Shown: positions 8,643 to 16,723 of the stretch, one piece after another
Layout: every line of letters starts with the position of its first letter
How positions within the stretch are numbered: the first letter of the stretch is position 1
DNA from: Lewinellaceae bacterium
GTDB lineage: Bacteria; Bacteroidota; Bacteroidia; Chitinophagales; Saprospiraceae
DNA length: 64,000 bases
Assembly: GCA_020636355.1 (NCBI GenBank)
Contig: JACJYB010000001.1
Location: 434,001 to 498,000, forward strand
Direction of reading: 5' to 3'
The notes under the pieces: generated by a model
The model's input: the letters and a program-made list of their open reading frames with translations, nothing else
What the model was told of the DNA's origin: nothing
The model's database searches: none
Position numbers and translations under genes: made by a program

Positions 8643-9721
8643 AGATAATCGATCTGTCGACGTTTACGAACAACGATGAATTTTACGGTTCATTGGATAT
8701 CGTCATCACGGTCAAAAGCTTTGAATTAAAAGCAATCCGCAAGCGATACCTGGAAAGTAAAAAGAACGCCCGGGTGGGTAGTGTCGAGCGGCGTGAGCCG
8801 TCCCTGGGCGGTTTGGTGTCCATGAGCCTGCATCGGGGTGCCATTGTTAACGAGGAAGTGCTGGTGCGGGTTAAGGAACCGCGGGGCATCGCTTACCGGG
8901 ATGACCGGCTGGCTTTTGCATCTGAAAATCAAATATTGGTGATTCATCCGGATGGCACCCTGTACAAGCTGAATAATGAGTGGTTTAGTTATGTACATAC
9001 GGTCGAATTCTCACCGTTTATCCGGGACCGCATACTGATATCTTCCTCCGGGTTCGACTGTTTTTTCGAATACGACTATCCTGCTCAGCAAGAGATCCAA
9101 CAATGGTTTGCCTGGGAGCACGGTTTTGCCCGGGGTTGTGACCAGGAGGGCAACCCGGTTTACATTACACGTATTGAGGCGCAACGGCTGGCCTGGGAAG
9201 CAGAAGGTAAAAAAGTTAATTTCATAGCCGACCCTGCAACAGATCACCTGCCAACCTCACAACGAGCAGCGTTTATCAACTCGGTTTATTACGATCCTAA
9301 CTCAGCCGGGAGTTACATAGCTACCTTGTTTCATCGGGGTGAGGTTATCCGCATCAGGGAATCCGGAACCGATTTGTTATTTAGTGGTCTCAAATCACCC
9401 CACGGGGGCAGAATAACCGCTGCACACCAATTTGTTGTTAATACGGCCGGTGGGACGGTCCTAATCGATGATACCGGATATGCATTTCATGAACTACCGG
9501 GTAAGCCTCAGGCAATGGCTTCACTGGAGTGGTTGCAGAACGCCATTTTTATCGGCAAATATTGCATCGTGATCGATTCAAATCGAACCAGCTTTATTGT
9601 ACTGGATTTTGACCGGCAATACAAATCTGTAATTCCGTTCAATCCGGATTATGCCGTCCAGGATCTGGTATCGGGTTCTGTGAACAAGAAACAAATGGAG
9701 GTATTATCCCTCATCGCATGA
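8639..9721 (+). CDS. Uncharacterised protein coupled to a glycosyltransferase, possible beta-propeller fold
   Basis: 360 residues, family not recognised. No signal peptide or membrane segment, so cytoplasmic. From about residue 70 on it shows repeating short strands ending in small or aromatic residues (RGIAYRDDRLAFASENQILVIHPDG, HTVEFSPF, RILISSSGFDCFFEYDY, SVYYDPNSAGSYIATLFHRG, FVVNTAGGTVLIDDTGYAFHEL), suggesting a blade-like beta architecture. It overlaps the preceding glycosyltransferase by 4 bp, so a role in the same glycan step is likely: a partner, a scaffold or an unfamiliar transferase. Its 3' end overlaps the convergent PIG-L gene by 11 bp. Confidence 0.75.
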   Translation: MKIIDLSTFTNNDEFYGSLDIVITVKSFELKAIRKRYLESKKNARVGSVERREPSLGGLVSMSLHRGAIVNEEVLVRVKEPRGIAYRDDRLAFASENQILVIHPDGTLYKLNNEWFSYVHTVEFSPFIRDRILISSSGFDCFFEYDYPAQQEIQQWFAWEHGFARGCDQEGNPVYITRIEAQRLAWEAEGKKVNFIADPATDHLPTSQRAAFINSVYYDPNSAGSYIATLFHRGEVIRIRESGTDLLFSGLKSPHGGRITAAHQFVVNTAGGTVLIDDTGYAFHELPGKPQAMASLEWLQNAIFIGKYCIVIDSNRTSFIVLDFDRQYKSVIPFNPDYAVQDLVSGSVNKKQMEVLSLIA

Positions 9722-10346
9722 TGCCCCGGATCAGGGTAAAAGCCTCGGCGAATTCTTCATTGATCTGGATACCACGCGTGCGTGCCAGTCCAACAATAAA
9801 TTCACGGTCGATGTACGATCTGAAAGCCTGGGATTCGTAACAGGAGATGGCCTTTATTTTGGTCTCTACATGTTCACGCATCAATTTTACATGAAAATTG
9901 GAATGAAATAATAAGCTATTCCATGGGAGTTCATAACCCATTAAGGTAGAGTTTTTGAACGCGCGAATACCTTCTTTGTGGATCACTCCATGGTCCTGGT
10001 GAACATCCTGAGCCCGGGGTAATAGGACCAGGTCCGGGTTCAAGAGCTTATTCAGCTTAACCATATCTTCAAGGATCAGCTGCCGGTCACGAGGGAAATA
10101 GCGTACCTGGAAGCGAAAAGAAAATAAATTCTCCTCAAGAATCCCCAATGCTTTGGATGCGGCTTTCCACTCATCCAGAAGGACTTCCGGATGGAATCCC
10201 TCCGGAACACTTTCTTCACAGGCGGAGAAGGTGGCATAATATACTTCACGCCCTTCTTCGATAAATCGGGCTATGGTACCGCCACAACCCAATTCCCCAT
10301 CGTCAGTATGTGGTCCGAGTACTAATATTCGCTGAAAATCATTCAT
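9711..10346 (-). CDS. PIG-L/LmbE family N-acetylglucosaminyl deacetylase
   Basis: 211 residues from the ATG at 10346; an upstream in-frame GTG at 10376 would add ten residues, but family members usually begin close to the first strand. The zinc-binding signature is visible as ILVLGPHTDDGELGCGGT (a 'P-H-x-D-D-E/GE' motif) and the second metal/catalytic motif as DVHQDH. Family role: zinc-dependent removal of acetyl groups from N-acetyl amino sugars. In this setting it probably deacetylates a precursor or unit of the surface glycan. Convergent with the uncharacterised gene before it. Confidence 0.88.
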   Translation of the reverse strand: MNDFQRILVLGPHTDDGELGCGGTIARFIEEGREVYYATFSACEESVPEGFHPEVLLDEWKAASKALGILEENLFSFRFQVRYFPRDRQLILEDMVKLNKLLNPDLVLLPRAQDVHQDHGVIHKEGIRAFKNSTLMGYELPWNSLLFHSNFHVKLMREHVETKIKAISCYESQAFRSYIDREFIVGLARTRGIQINEEFAEAFTLIRGIMR

Positions 10347-10667
10347 TGATGCGCGTTTCAGGTCCTTTAACTTCACAAGCTTTCAGTGCTTGCGAGGATG
10401 CTTTGAAAGGCATTGGACGGTCTGTGTGCAGGGTTGGCAGCTTGCCGCGGTTTTGCCAGTTCCAATTTTTAAAACGGGGGGTAAAGATAACCAAATAAGT
10501 CAATTGGAAGCGCCGGGATAACTTGTCCTCTTAAGGTGTCCTTGAAGGAGTTTTGGACATGCCAGCGCGGTCCGCCTTCCTTGCATCAGAGCGCATAGAA
10601 GCCCGGATGGAGGCCTTCCAATCAAAAGTGTATGAGGCCGGCGAAGAGGCAGCAAGCCAAAAGCGGT

Positions 10668-11573
10668 TTACTCAAAAACCCGATATTTTTTGGTAATCCA
10701 AGAGGAACCAAGGAATGAGGTTAGGAAATAGCCGATGGACTTCCAGGTTAATTCGGAACGCACCAAATAAAAACGTGCTTCCTGCATTTGGTTATTGACG
10801 TAAAAATACCTGGCCCTGCTCCCGTGCAATCGCCGGTATCCTATGCGGTGGGCTTTAGGGTATTGCAGTTTGTATCCATCCAGGGTATACAGCGAGTAGA
10901 AGAAATCTTTCCTCCGGTAATTTTCATTTCTGGAGAGGTTTGCCTGGTCTACATACCGGGTGTAGAGGGCTTGGCAAACTTCCAGGGATTCTTGCTGGTG
11001 AAACAAGCGCAGGACCCAGTCATAATCGACCATTCCAAAGTGTTCTTCGAAAAAAATATCCTTCAGATGCTGCGGATAGACGATGCATCCCAGATAAGTA
11101 TTTTGACCTTGATTCGTCTTGGTGAGCTTCTGGAGGAATGTGGCATTTTTTGGAAATCGCAGGAGTTCGGTATTCCTCGCAGCAACCACTTCGTATTCTT
11201 TCCCATTGTTGAGGTATTTCGTCAGGTAGCCCGATGTGAGGATAGAGGATTGATCCAGGTAGGGTAGGATGGCTTTGATGCGCCAGGGTTTCCATTCGTC
11301 ATCGTGGTCCACAATGGTAATGTAATCGCCGGTGGCGGCCCTAAGTCCAATATTCCTTCCCCGGTTGGGACCTCCGGAATTGACGGGAGTGCTTAGGTAT
11401 GCGATGTGAGCCTGATCCAGAATGCTTCTTGTCCCGTCCGTAGAACAGTCGTCAATGACAATCAATTCGAGATCAAAAAGCTTGCCGATGCCTTCCTGGG
11501 CCAGAATGGATTGAATGGTCCTGAGAACAATTTTTTCCGAATTGTATAAGGTAAGGATGACCGATATCTTCAT
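10668..11573 (-). CDS. Family 2 (GT-A) glycosyltransferase
   Basis: 301 residues. Classic GT2 start MKISVILTLYNSEKIVLRTI, then LELIVIDDCSTDGT, NSGGPNRGRNIGLRAATGDY, and the DxD-type metal site in VDHDDEW near residue 95. The C-terminal part is rich in Arg/Tyr and ends with a short hydrophobic stretch (SIGYFLTSFLGSSW) that could be membrane-associated. Inverting sugar transfer at the cytoplasmic face is the family activity; donor and acceptor cannot be read from sequence. It is the downstream member of a same-strand pair with the methyltransferase ending at 11616. Confidence 0.9.
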   Translation of the reverse strand: MKISVILTLYNSEKIVLRTIQSILAQEGIGKLFDLELIVIDDCSTDGTRSILDQAHIAYLSTPVNSGGPNRGRNIGLRAATGDYITIVDHDDEWKPWRIKAILPYLDQSSILTSGYLTKYLNNGKEYEVVAARNTELLRFPKNATFLQKLTKTNQGQNTYLGCIVYPQHLKDIFFEEHFGMVDYDWVLRLFHQQESLEVCQALYTRYVDQANLSRNENYRRKDFFYSLYTLDGYKLQYPKAHRIGYRRLHGSRARYFYVNNQMQEARFYLVRSELTWKSIGYFLTSFLGSSWITKKYRVFE

Positions 11574-11615
11574 GCTTTTCTGGTGATTTGGGAATTATGT
11601 CTGCGAGACATACGA

Positions 11616-12383
11616 TCATCCGCGTAAATGTAAGAACCGAAGGATGCCACTGGTCAGATTATACAGACGGCCACGTACCCGCTTACTGAGGGACTGCGTG
11701 GTCATTTTGGCATGGTCTACGATCCGGTAATCGCCGGTCTCCATTTTTTCAGGCGGGCTCATTGGCTTTTTTTCAAATACAACGATGGAGTCGTAGTAAT
11801 GAATGGAATAGGTAGATTTTGTGATGGAATCCGGCTGAAGTCGCCGTTGCTCGCTATGCCAGGCATTTAATTGATCCACCATCTTCTTACTGTACTCCAT
11901 AAAGGTACCGGGCCGGCGGACGCCTCCGCCATAGCGCAGCCAGTAGGAAGTATGCATGTCCTCGCAGAGATAAAGTCCTTCCGGTTTGACATGTTGATAA
12001 AGTTCCTGGATGGTAGTGATTTGCTGACGCATGGTATGGCCTCCGTCATCAAGAATAATATCAAAGGGTTCTGTTTCAGCTCTGAATGTTCGAAGAAATT
12101 GACGGTCGGTTTGCGAACCGATGGAGATTTTGAAGCCATCATCTTCGAGTTTTTTGCATTCCGGAATGATGTCTATCCCGTAGATTAGGGCCTGTGGGCC
12201 AAAGTAGTTGCGCCACATGTGCAACGATCCACCGTCAAACACCCCTATTTCCAAAATCCGCACAGGCTTCCCCCGGTATTTGCTGAAATAGCGGTCATAG
12301 ATATCAAAATAATGCCGCCACTTGAGAATTTTATTCTCCTTATGCTGCTGGAAGAAGTTTAGGAGATCGTTTTGTTTTGTCAT
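11616..12383 (-). CDS. Class I SAM methyltransferase, MycE/macrocin-O-methyltransferase-like
   Basis: 255 residues. ILEIGVFDGGSLHMWRNYFG near residue 45 is motif I, followed by IYGIDIIPEC, and DIILDDGGHTMRQQ near residue 105, the metal-binding DD/H segment seen in sugar O-methyltransferases of the MycE and TylF type. LYLCEDMHTSYW follows. These enzymes methylate hydroxyl groups on sugars of natural products or glycans, consistent with the neighbouring glycosyltransferase 42 bp downstream on the same strand. Target unknown. Confidence 0.82.
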   Translation of the reverse strand: MTKQNDLLNFFQQHKENKILKWRHYFDIYDRYFSKYRGKPVRILEIGVFDGGSLHMWRNYFGPQALIYGIDIIPECKKLEDDGFKISIGSQTDRQFLRTFRAETEPFDIILDDGGHTMRQQITTIQELYQHVKPEGLYLCEDMHTSYWLRYGGGVRRPGTFMEYSKKMVDQLNAWHSEQRRLQPDSITKSTYSIHYYDSIVVFEKKPMSPPEKMETGDYRIVDHAKMTTQSLSKRVRGRLYNLTSGILRFLHLRG

Positions 12384-12468
12384 GGTTTACGCTAGGTTAC
12401 CCGTCGGAAAATTACTCAAATGGAAAGGAGAACAAACCGGGAATGGCCAATATTTTTTTCAATCGATT

Positions 12469-12476
12469 TACCTTTG
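12469..12476 (+). promoter_or_regulatory. -7 box upstream of enoyl-CoA hydratase
   Basis: TACCTTTG matches TAnnTTTG exactly and ends 15 nt before the ATG at 12492. It lies inside the longer reading frame that opens at 12420, supporting the internal start. Confidence 0.55.
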
Positions 12477-12491
12477 GGAAAAACCTGTACC

Positions 12492-13271
12492 ATGGACCAA
12501 AAAAATGTGCTGATTGAACGGGAGGGAAATTTATTAATCGTAACGATAGCACGTCCGGATGCATTGAATGCCTTGAACCGGAGGACAATGACAGAACTTC
12601 ATGCCCTTTTTGTCGATAACCCGGTTGACGAATCTGTACAAGGGGTTATCATAACCGGTGCAGGTACCAAAGCATTTATTGCTGGTGCGGACATCAAAGA
12701 GTTTGTGGGTATGCCTGCTCAGGACGCAGCGGCACTTTCGGCCTATGGTCAGGATATCTTCAATGCCATAGAAAATTACCCGGTGCCGGTCATTGCAGCC
12801 ATCAACGGATTTGCACTGGGTGGCGGACTGGAGCTGGCCATGGCTTGTCACATCCGGCTAGCCAGTGATAATGCCCGTTTTGGGCAGCCGGAAGTGAATC
12901 TGGGGACCATACCTGGTTATGGCGGGACCCAGCGACTGATCCGGCTGGTCGGTCATGGCAGGGCAATGCACTGGTTGCTGACCGGAGATATGATCGATGC
13001 CGGTACTGCATTACAGGCCGGGTTGGTTACAGGTGTTTATTCCCAGCAAGATCTCCTTCCGGAAGCCCAAAAATTATTAGCTAAAATCGCATCGAAAGGC
13101 CCGCTGGCCATAAAGGAAATATTCAACTGCGCCCGCGCCTACCATGATCCGGAAATAGACGGGTTTGCGCTGGAAAGCGACCGGTTTGGCTGGCTCTTCG
13201 AGACCGCGGATTTTGCCGAAGGAGTAAATGCATTTCTTGCTAAACGGCCTCCTAGTTTCACCGGTAAATAG
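12492..13271 (+). CDS. Enoyl-CoA hydratase/isomerase family protein (crotonase)
   Basis: 259 residues from the ATG at 12492 (MDQKNVLIEREGN), the usual crotonase length; the frame is open back to 12420, but a promoter box lies within that extension. Shows the CoA-binding AGADIKEF segment near residue 63, the oxyanion-hole ALGGGLELAMACHIRLA with the first catalytic Glu, and FGQPEVNLGTIPGYGGTQRL with the second. Both glutamates are present, so hydratase activity on trans-2-enoyl-CoA (or 3-hydroxybutyryl-CoA dehydration) is likely. Probable role in fatty-acid or butyrate-type metabolism; unrelated to the glycan genes around it. Confidence 0.9.
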   Translation: MDQKNVLIEREGNLLIVTIARPDALNALNRRTMTELHALFVDNPVDESVQGVIITGAGTKAFIAGADIKEFVGMPAQDAAALSAYGQDIFNAIENYPVPVIAAINGFALGGGLELAMACHIRLASDNARFGQPEVNLGTIPGYGGTQRLIRLVGHGRAMHWLLTGDMIDAGTALQAGLVTGVYSQQDLLPEAQKLLAKIASKGPLAIKEIFNCARAYHDPEIDGFALESDRFGWLFETADFAEGVNAFLAKRPPSFTGK

Positions 13272-13340
13272 GGCGATACCACGGGATAAAGGCAGCCACT
13301 TATTCTGGATGAAATGGATGCAGACCTCATCACCTTTGCC

Positions 13341-13348
13341 TACCTTTG
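13341..13348 (+). promoter_or_regulatory. -7 box upstream of the SlyD-like gene
   Basis: TACCTTTG matches TAnnTTTG exactly. Transcription would start near 13354, about 65 nt before the ATG chosen for the isomerase. Confidence 0.5.
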
Positions 13349-13418
13349 TGCTTTTTAAGAATTTATCGTGCTTCCAATGGCCCTTTTAGGAAAGGAAGCA
13401 CGACCATCAATCGAAAAC

Positions 13419-13907
13419 ATGATCATAGAAAAGAACAAAGTCGTGGTGGTGGACTATAAACTCCAGAAGGATAATGCACAAGGTGAATTGGTCGAGGAAA
13501 CTACCGGTGGCGAGCCCTTAAAATTTATATTCGGGATTGGCATGATGATTCCCGGATTTGAATCCGAACTGGAAGGGAAAAAGTCCGGTGATGAAGTTGC
13601 CTTTCAGGTTCATAGTGAAGACGCCTACGGCGAATACGAAGATGAAGCCCTGATTGATATAGCGATAGAAAACTTTCAGGTTGATGGAAAAGTGGATTAC
13701 GACAACCTGAAGCTTGGACAGATGATCACCATGCAGGATATGCAGGGTGGTGTACATCGCGGAGTCATTAAAAAAGTAGGTCTGGATAAAGTGCAAGTCG
13801 ACTTCAACCATCCCATGGCTGGTCAGGATCTTTTCTTTACCGTAAATGTGCGTGAAGTGCGGGAAGCGACGGAGTCGGAACTGGATCATGGACACGTACA
13901 TGAATAA
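13419..13907 (+). CDS. FKBP-type peptidyl-prolyl isomerase, SlyD-like
   Basis: 162 residues from MIIEKNKVVVVDYKL; an upstream ATG at 13368 would add 17 residues without family similarity. FKBP half-domains flank an insert-in-flap chaperone domain. EPLKFIFGIGMMIPGFESEL and GDEVAFQVHSEDAYGEYEDE are the characteristic SlyD strands, and DFNHPMAGQDLFFTVNVREV is the second FKBP part. The metal-binding His-rich tail of E. coli SlyD is reduced here to HGHVHE. Function: cytoplasmic prolyl isomerisation and folding help. Confidence 0.92.
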   Translation: MIIEKNKVVVVDYKLQKDNAQGELVEETTGGEPLKFIFGIGMMIPGFESELEGKKSGDEVAFQVHSEDAYGEYEDEALIDIAIENFQVDGKVDYDNLKLGQMITMQDMQGGVHRGVIKKVGLDKVQVDFNHPMAGQDLFFTVNVREVREATESELDHGHVHE

Positions 13908-13961
13908 TCCGGCTATCGCCTATTTGATCATTGTCGTCGTTGCTTCGTAACACCAGGTCTA

Positions 13962-14762
13962 GTGTACGATTATCATAAAGATAAAAAGCGTTATGTAGCG
14001 TTAACCCACCAGGTTACCGACCGGTATGTCATTCCCTTTATTAAAAGGGTAAGGGCGTTACCTGCGCCACTTCATATTCTGGAAATAGGTAGCGGTGAGG
14101 GAGGTGTCATTCAGGCATTCGTAGAACAGGGTCACATTGGACTAGGCATAGAGCTCAGTCCCAGCCGGGTCGCCTTGGCAAAAGAGTTTCATGCCGATCT
14201 GATCCGGGAAAGAAGGCTGGATTTTTGGAGTAAAAATATTTACGACATCAATCCCGCGACGGATTTCGAAGAACTGTTTGATGTGATCGTTATGAAGGAT
14301 GTCATTGAGCACATTCCGGATCAGGAAAAATTCATTCCCTGGCTCAAGCAGTTCCTGAAGCCAGATGGGGTGATCTTTTTTGGATTTCCTCCCTGGCAAA
14401 TGCCTTTCGGAGGACATCAGCAGATGCTGGAAAACAAGTGGCTGAGCAAAACCCCTTACATGCATTTGTTGCCCTGGCCCTTATACCGTAAAGTGTTGAC
14501 CTGGGGTGGTGAGCGGGAAGCTAAAATTACCGGTCAACAGGAGATCTGGGATACCGGGATCAGCATCGAACGCTTCAAGCGAATTGTGAAAAATAATGGC
14601 ATGAGCATTCTCGCAGAGAAACATTGGCTCATCAATCCGGTTTACGAATCAAAATTCAATATGAAACCCAGGACCCAGCTGCCCCTGATCACCAGGATAC
14701 CCTGGGTGCGTAATTTTTTAACAACTGCAGTTTATTTTTTGGTGGGAGTAAACGAACGGTGA
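13962..14762 (+). CDS. Class I SAM-dependent methyltransferase
   Basis: 266 residues from a GTG start (MYDYHKDKKRYVALT). Motif I is ILEIGSGEGGVIQAFVEQG near residue 45, then GIELSPSRVALA, and VIVMKDVIEHIPDQEKFIPW, the 'D.i...dviEHi.d' acidic motif. FLKPDGVIFFGFPPWQMPFGG is the post-motif strand. The C-terminus ends in a hydrophobic stretch (NFLTTAVYFLVGV), perhaps membrane-associated. This architecture is common among methyltransferases acting on polysaccharide or quinone-type substrates; the nearby glycan genes make the former more likely. Confidence 0.82.
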   Translation: MYDYHKDKKRYVALTHQVTDRYVIPFIKRVRALPAPLHILEIGSGEGGVIQAFVEQGHIGLGIELSPSRVALAKEFHADLIRERRLDFWSKNIYDINPATDFEELFDVIVMKDVIEHIPDQEKFIPWLKQFLKPDGVIFFGFPPWQMPFGGHQQMLENKWLSKTPYMHLLPWPLYRKVLTWGGEREAKITGQQEIWDTGISIERFKRIVKNNGMSILAEKHWLINPVYESKFNMKPRTQLPLITRIPWVRNFLTTAVYFLVGVNER

Positions 14763-14838
14763 TCCTGTTCTCATAAACTAAAAAGTCGATTGGTTACCTT
14801 GCGGGTGACGCCTGTGAGCAACCATAAAAACGAAACAG

Positions 14839-15873
14839 ATGGACAATTTGCAAAACAAAATCGCTGAAGATGGGACGATACATACCGACATTGTCATTGT
14901 CGGTGCTGGTCCCTGTGGTTTATTTACCGTATTTGAAGCCGGATTGTTAAAAATGCATTGCCATCTGGTTGATGCGCTGGGAGCACCCGGAGGACAATTG
15001 TCTGAAATATACCCCAAGAAACCCATCTATGACATTCCAGGTTACCCGGAAATCCTTGCCCAGGACCTGGTGGATAATCTGATGAAGCAAATTGAGCCCT
15101 TCCAGCCAGGCTTTACGTTTGGTGAGCGGGCTGAAAAATTGGAAAAGACCGATGCAGGTTTTGTATTAACCACTAACCGGGGCACCGTCATCCATGCGAA
15201 GGTCGTGGTGATTGCAGGTGGATTGGGTTGTTTTGAACCAAGAAAACCGAATCTGCCCGGGCTGGAATCCTACGAAGATCGCGGGGTAGACTATATCATT
15301 AAGGACCCGGAAAAATTCCGCGACAAGCGGGTTGTCATTGCCGGGGGAGGAGACTCTGCGCTGGATTGGTCCATTTATCTGGCTAATGTTGCAAAGGAAG
15401 TGACTTTGGTTCACCGGCGGACAGAATTTCGGGGCGCATTGGAGTCGGTTGATAAGGTCCATCAACTCGCTGCCGCAGGGAAAATACGGCTTGTCAAACA
15501 AGCACAGATTACCACACTGCAGGGAGAGGACCATTTGAGTGAGGTCACCCTGGTTTCCGAAGCAGGTGAAGAACAATTAAAGGTGGATTACTTCATTCCA
15601 TTGTTTGGGCTTTCGCCGGAACTTGGTCCGATTGCCGATTGGGGGCTGAATATCAGCCGGAATGCGATAGAAGTCAATACCATGGACTACAGTACTAATG
15701 TACCTGGGATCTATGCTGTGGGTGATATCAATACCTATCCCGGTAAGTTGAAGCTGATCTTATGCGGATTCCATGAAGCGGCTATCATGTGCCAGTTTGC
15801 CTTCAATCATGTCTATCCGGACAAGAAGCCATCATTTAAGTATACTACGGTGGTTGGCGTAACCGGTTTTTAG
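14839..15873 (+). CDS. Thioredoxin-reductase-like ferredoxin-NADP(+) reductase (paralogue 1)
   Basis: 344 residues. FAD-binding IVGAGPCGLFTVFEAG near residue 22, GGQLSEIYPKKPIYDIPGYP, NADP-binding VVIAGGGDSALDWSIYLA near residue 170, VTLVHRRTEFRG, and the C-terminal FAD motif GIYAVGDINTYPGKLKLILCG. The thioredoxin-reductase CxxC is absent, as expected for this FNR class (YumC-like), which shuttles electrons between NADPH and ferredoxin or flavodoxin. The next paralogue in the window (48485) is clearly homologous along its whole length. This copy is not beside a ferredoxin gene. Confidence 0.9.
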   Translation: MDNLQNKIAEDGTIHTDIVIVGAGPCGLFTVFEAGLLKMHCHLVDALGAPGGQLSEIYPKKPIYDIPGYPEILAQDLVDNLMKQIEPFQPGFTFGERAEKLEKTDAGFVLTTNRGTVIHAKVVVIAGGLGCFEPRKPNLPGLESYEDRGVDYIIKDPEKFRDKRVVIAGGGDSALDWSIYLANVAKEVTLVHRRTEFRGALESVDKVHQLAAAGKIRLVKQAQITTLQGEDHLSEVTLVSEAGEEQLKVDYFIPLFGLSPELGPIADWGLNISRNAIEVNTMDYSTNVPGIYAVGDINTYPGKLKLILCGFHEAAIMCQFAFNHVYPDKKPSFKYTTVVGVTGF

Positions 15874-16016
15874 CTAATAGCTAATAGACTGTAGACATTA
15901 GATCATATCTGGTAGAGGATAGATGATCGATAACAGATGTTAGATGCCTGTCCATGGACATAACTTTATCTAATATCTAAAATCTAGTATCTAAAATCCA
16001 AAATCTAAAATCCAAT
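15870..16016 (+). repeat. Degenerate AT-rich short tandem repeats in an intergenic spacer
   Basis: Spacer between the reductase and the START-like gene, built largely of short words: tagctaatagctaatag at its start and repeated tctaaaatc/ccaaaatc units (about 9-10 bp) from 15969 to 16014. Similar repeat-rich spacers occur near 17815 and 52775. No coding capacity or hairpin array was seen. Confidence 0.6.
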
Positions 16017-16022
16017 TCAGCC

Positions 16023-16403
16023 TTATCCTCCGGTCTCTTTGCGGAGCTTGGTGACCTGACTGGCCCAGAGTGCTTTTTGATCTTCCAGTTCGGATTCATC
16101 GCAAAAGTCGGTAATCTCCAGGATGGTCTCTTCGGTGATAGGGGATTTATACATGCGGAATTCAAAGTATTCGTCCGGATAGTCGCTATCCATCCATTGG
16201 AAGCGTATCCGTTCTTCTTCGATGTCATCGATCATGTACGCATCCTCTCCAAAGCCTTGCCACTCAAAGCTATAGACCTCTCCATTGATATCTACACCAT
16301 CGCAAAACCACCGGATCAGACAGGAAGGTGCCGTCAGAAATTTATAGACAATGGCCGGCGAGGCGCGAAAAATAAACTCGAGTTCGTATTTGATTCGTTT
16401 CAT
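16023..16403 (-). CDS. START-like domain protein (AHSA1/SRPBCC superfamily)
   Basis: 126 residues, a single domain. Starts MKRIKYELEFIFRASPAIVY, with FLTAPSCLIRWFCDGVDING, YSFEWQGFGEDAYMIDD and IRFQWMDSDYPDEYFEFRM, matching small SRPBCC proteins widespread in Bacteroidota. The fold makes a hydrophobic cavity for small ligands; the function of this subgroup is unknown. It is divergent from the primary sigma factor gene across a 320-bp spacer. It ends before the repeat-rich spacer. Confidence 0.8.
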   Translation of the reverse strand: MKRIKYELEFIFRASPAIVYKFLTAPSCLIRWFCDGVDINGEVYSFEWQGFGEDAYMIDDIEEERIRFQWMDSDYPDEYFEFRMYKSPITEETILEITDFCDESELEDQKALWASQVTKLRKETGG

Positions 16404-16723
16404 TCAATCTAACCGGATATGCACGGTATTGGCGCGGAATATAAATATTTTTGCCTAATCACAAGGAAAATGCGTGATTTGATTTTTTGAAAGGCATTTG
16501 AACTTTTTTAGTTAAAAACGAATTATTACACTTGATTTTGTGTGACTTGGGTAGGTTTTCACACGTCTATATAGCTTGTTACGTATCGTTAAAAGTCTTA
16601 CCTTTGTGCGTTGAATTCCAATCAGAACTTTTTTTTAAACAAGACCGTTACCAAAGATCACCCTATCTTCTTTGAATAGGACGAACATTGAGATCGTACA
16701 TAAATCCTTAAAACAGGCATTGC
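16404..16723. other. 320-bp intergenic region before the sigma factor gene
   Basis: Non-coding spacer between two divergent genes. Apart from the promoter at 16576-16606 it is AT-rich and holds no convincing ORF, hairpin or RNA gene. The rpoD leader would be about 110 nt. Confidence 0.6.
16576..16606 (+). promoter_or_regulatory. Promoter of the primary sigma factor gene
   Basis: TTG at 16576-16578, a 20-nt spacer and TACCTTTG at 16599-16606: a near-ideal Bacteroidota -33/-7 pair. Transcription would start near 16612, giving a leader of about 110 nt before the ATG at 16724. Confidence 0.72.

Noticed and set aside
10553..10690. 45-codon ORF in the PIG-L / glycosyltransferase spacer
   Set aside because: Short, overlaps the end of the glycosyltransferase gene on the other strand, and has no promoter or homology signal.
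15969..16014. Possible CRISPR-like array
   Set aside because: Units are under 12 bp, contiguous and without spacers; simple tandem repeats, not a CRISPR array.
16404..16723. Search for an RNA gene or riboswitch in the long spacer before rpoD
   Set aside because: No tRNA cloverleaf, conserved riboswitch core or stable hairpin could be found by eye.
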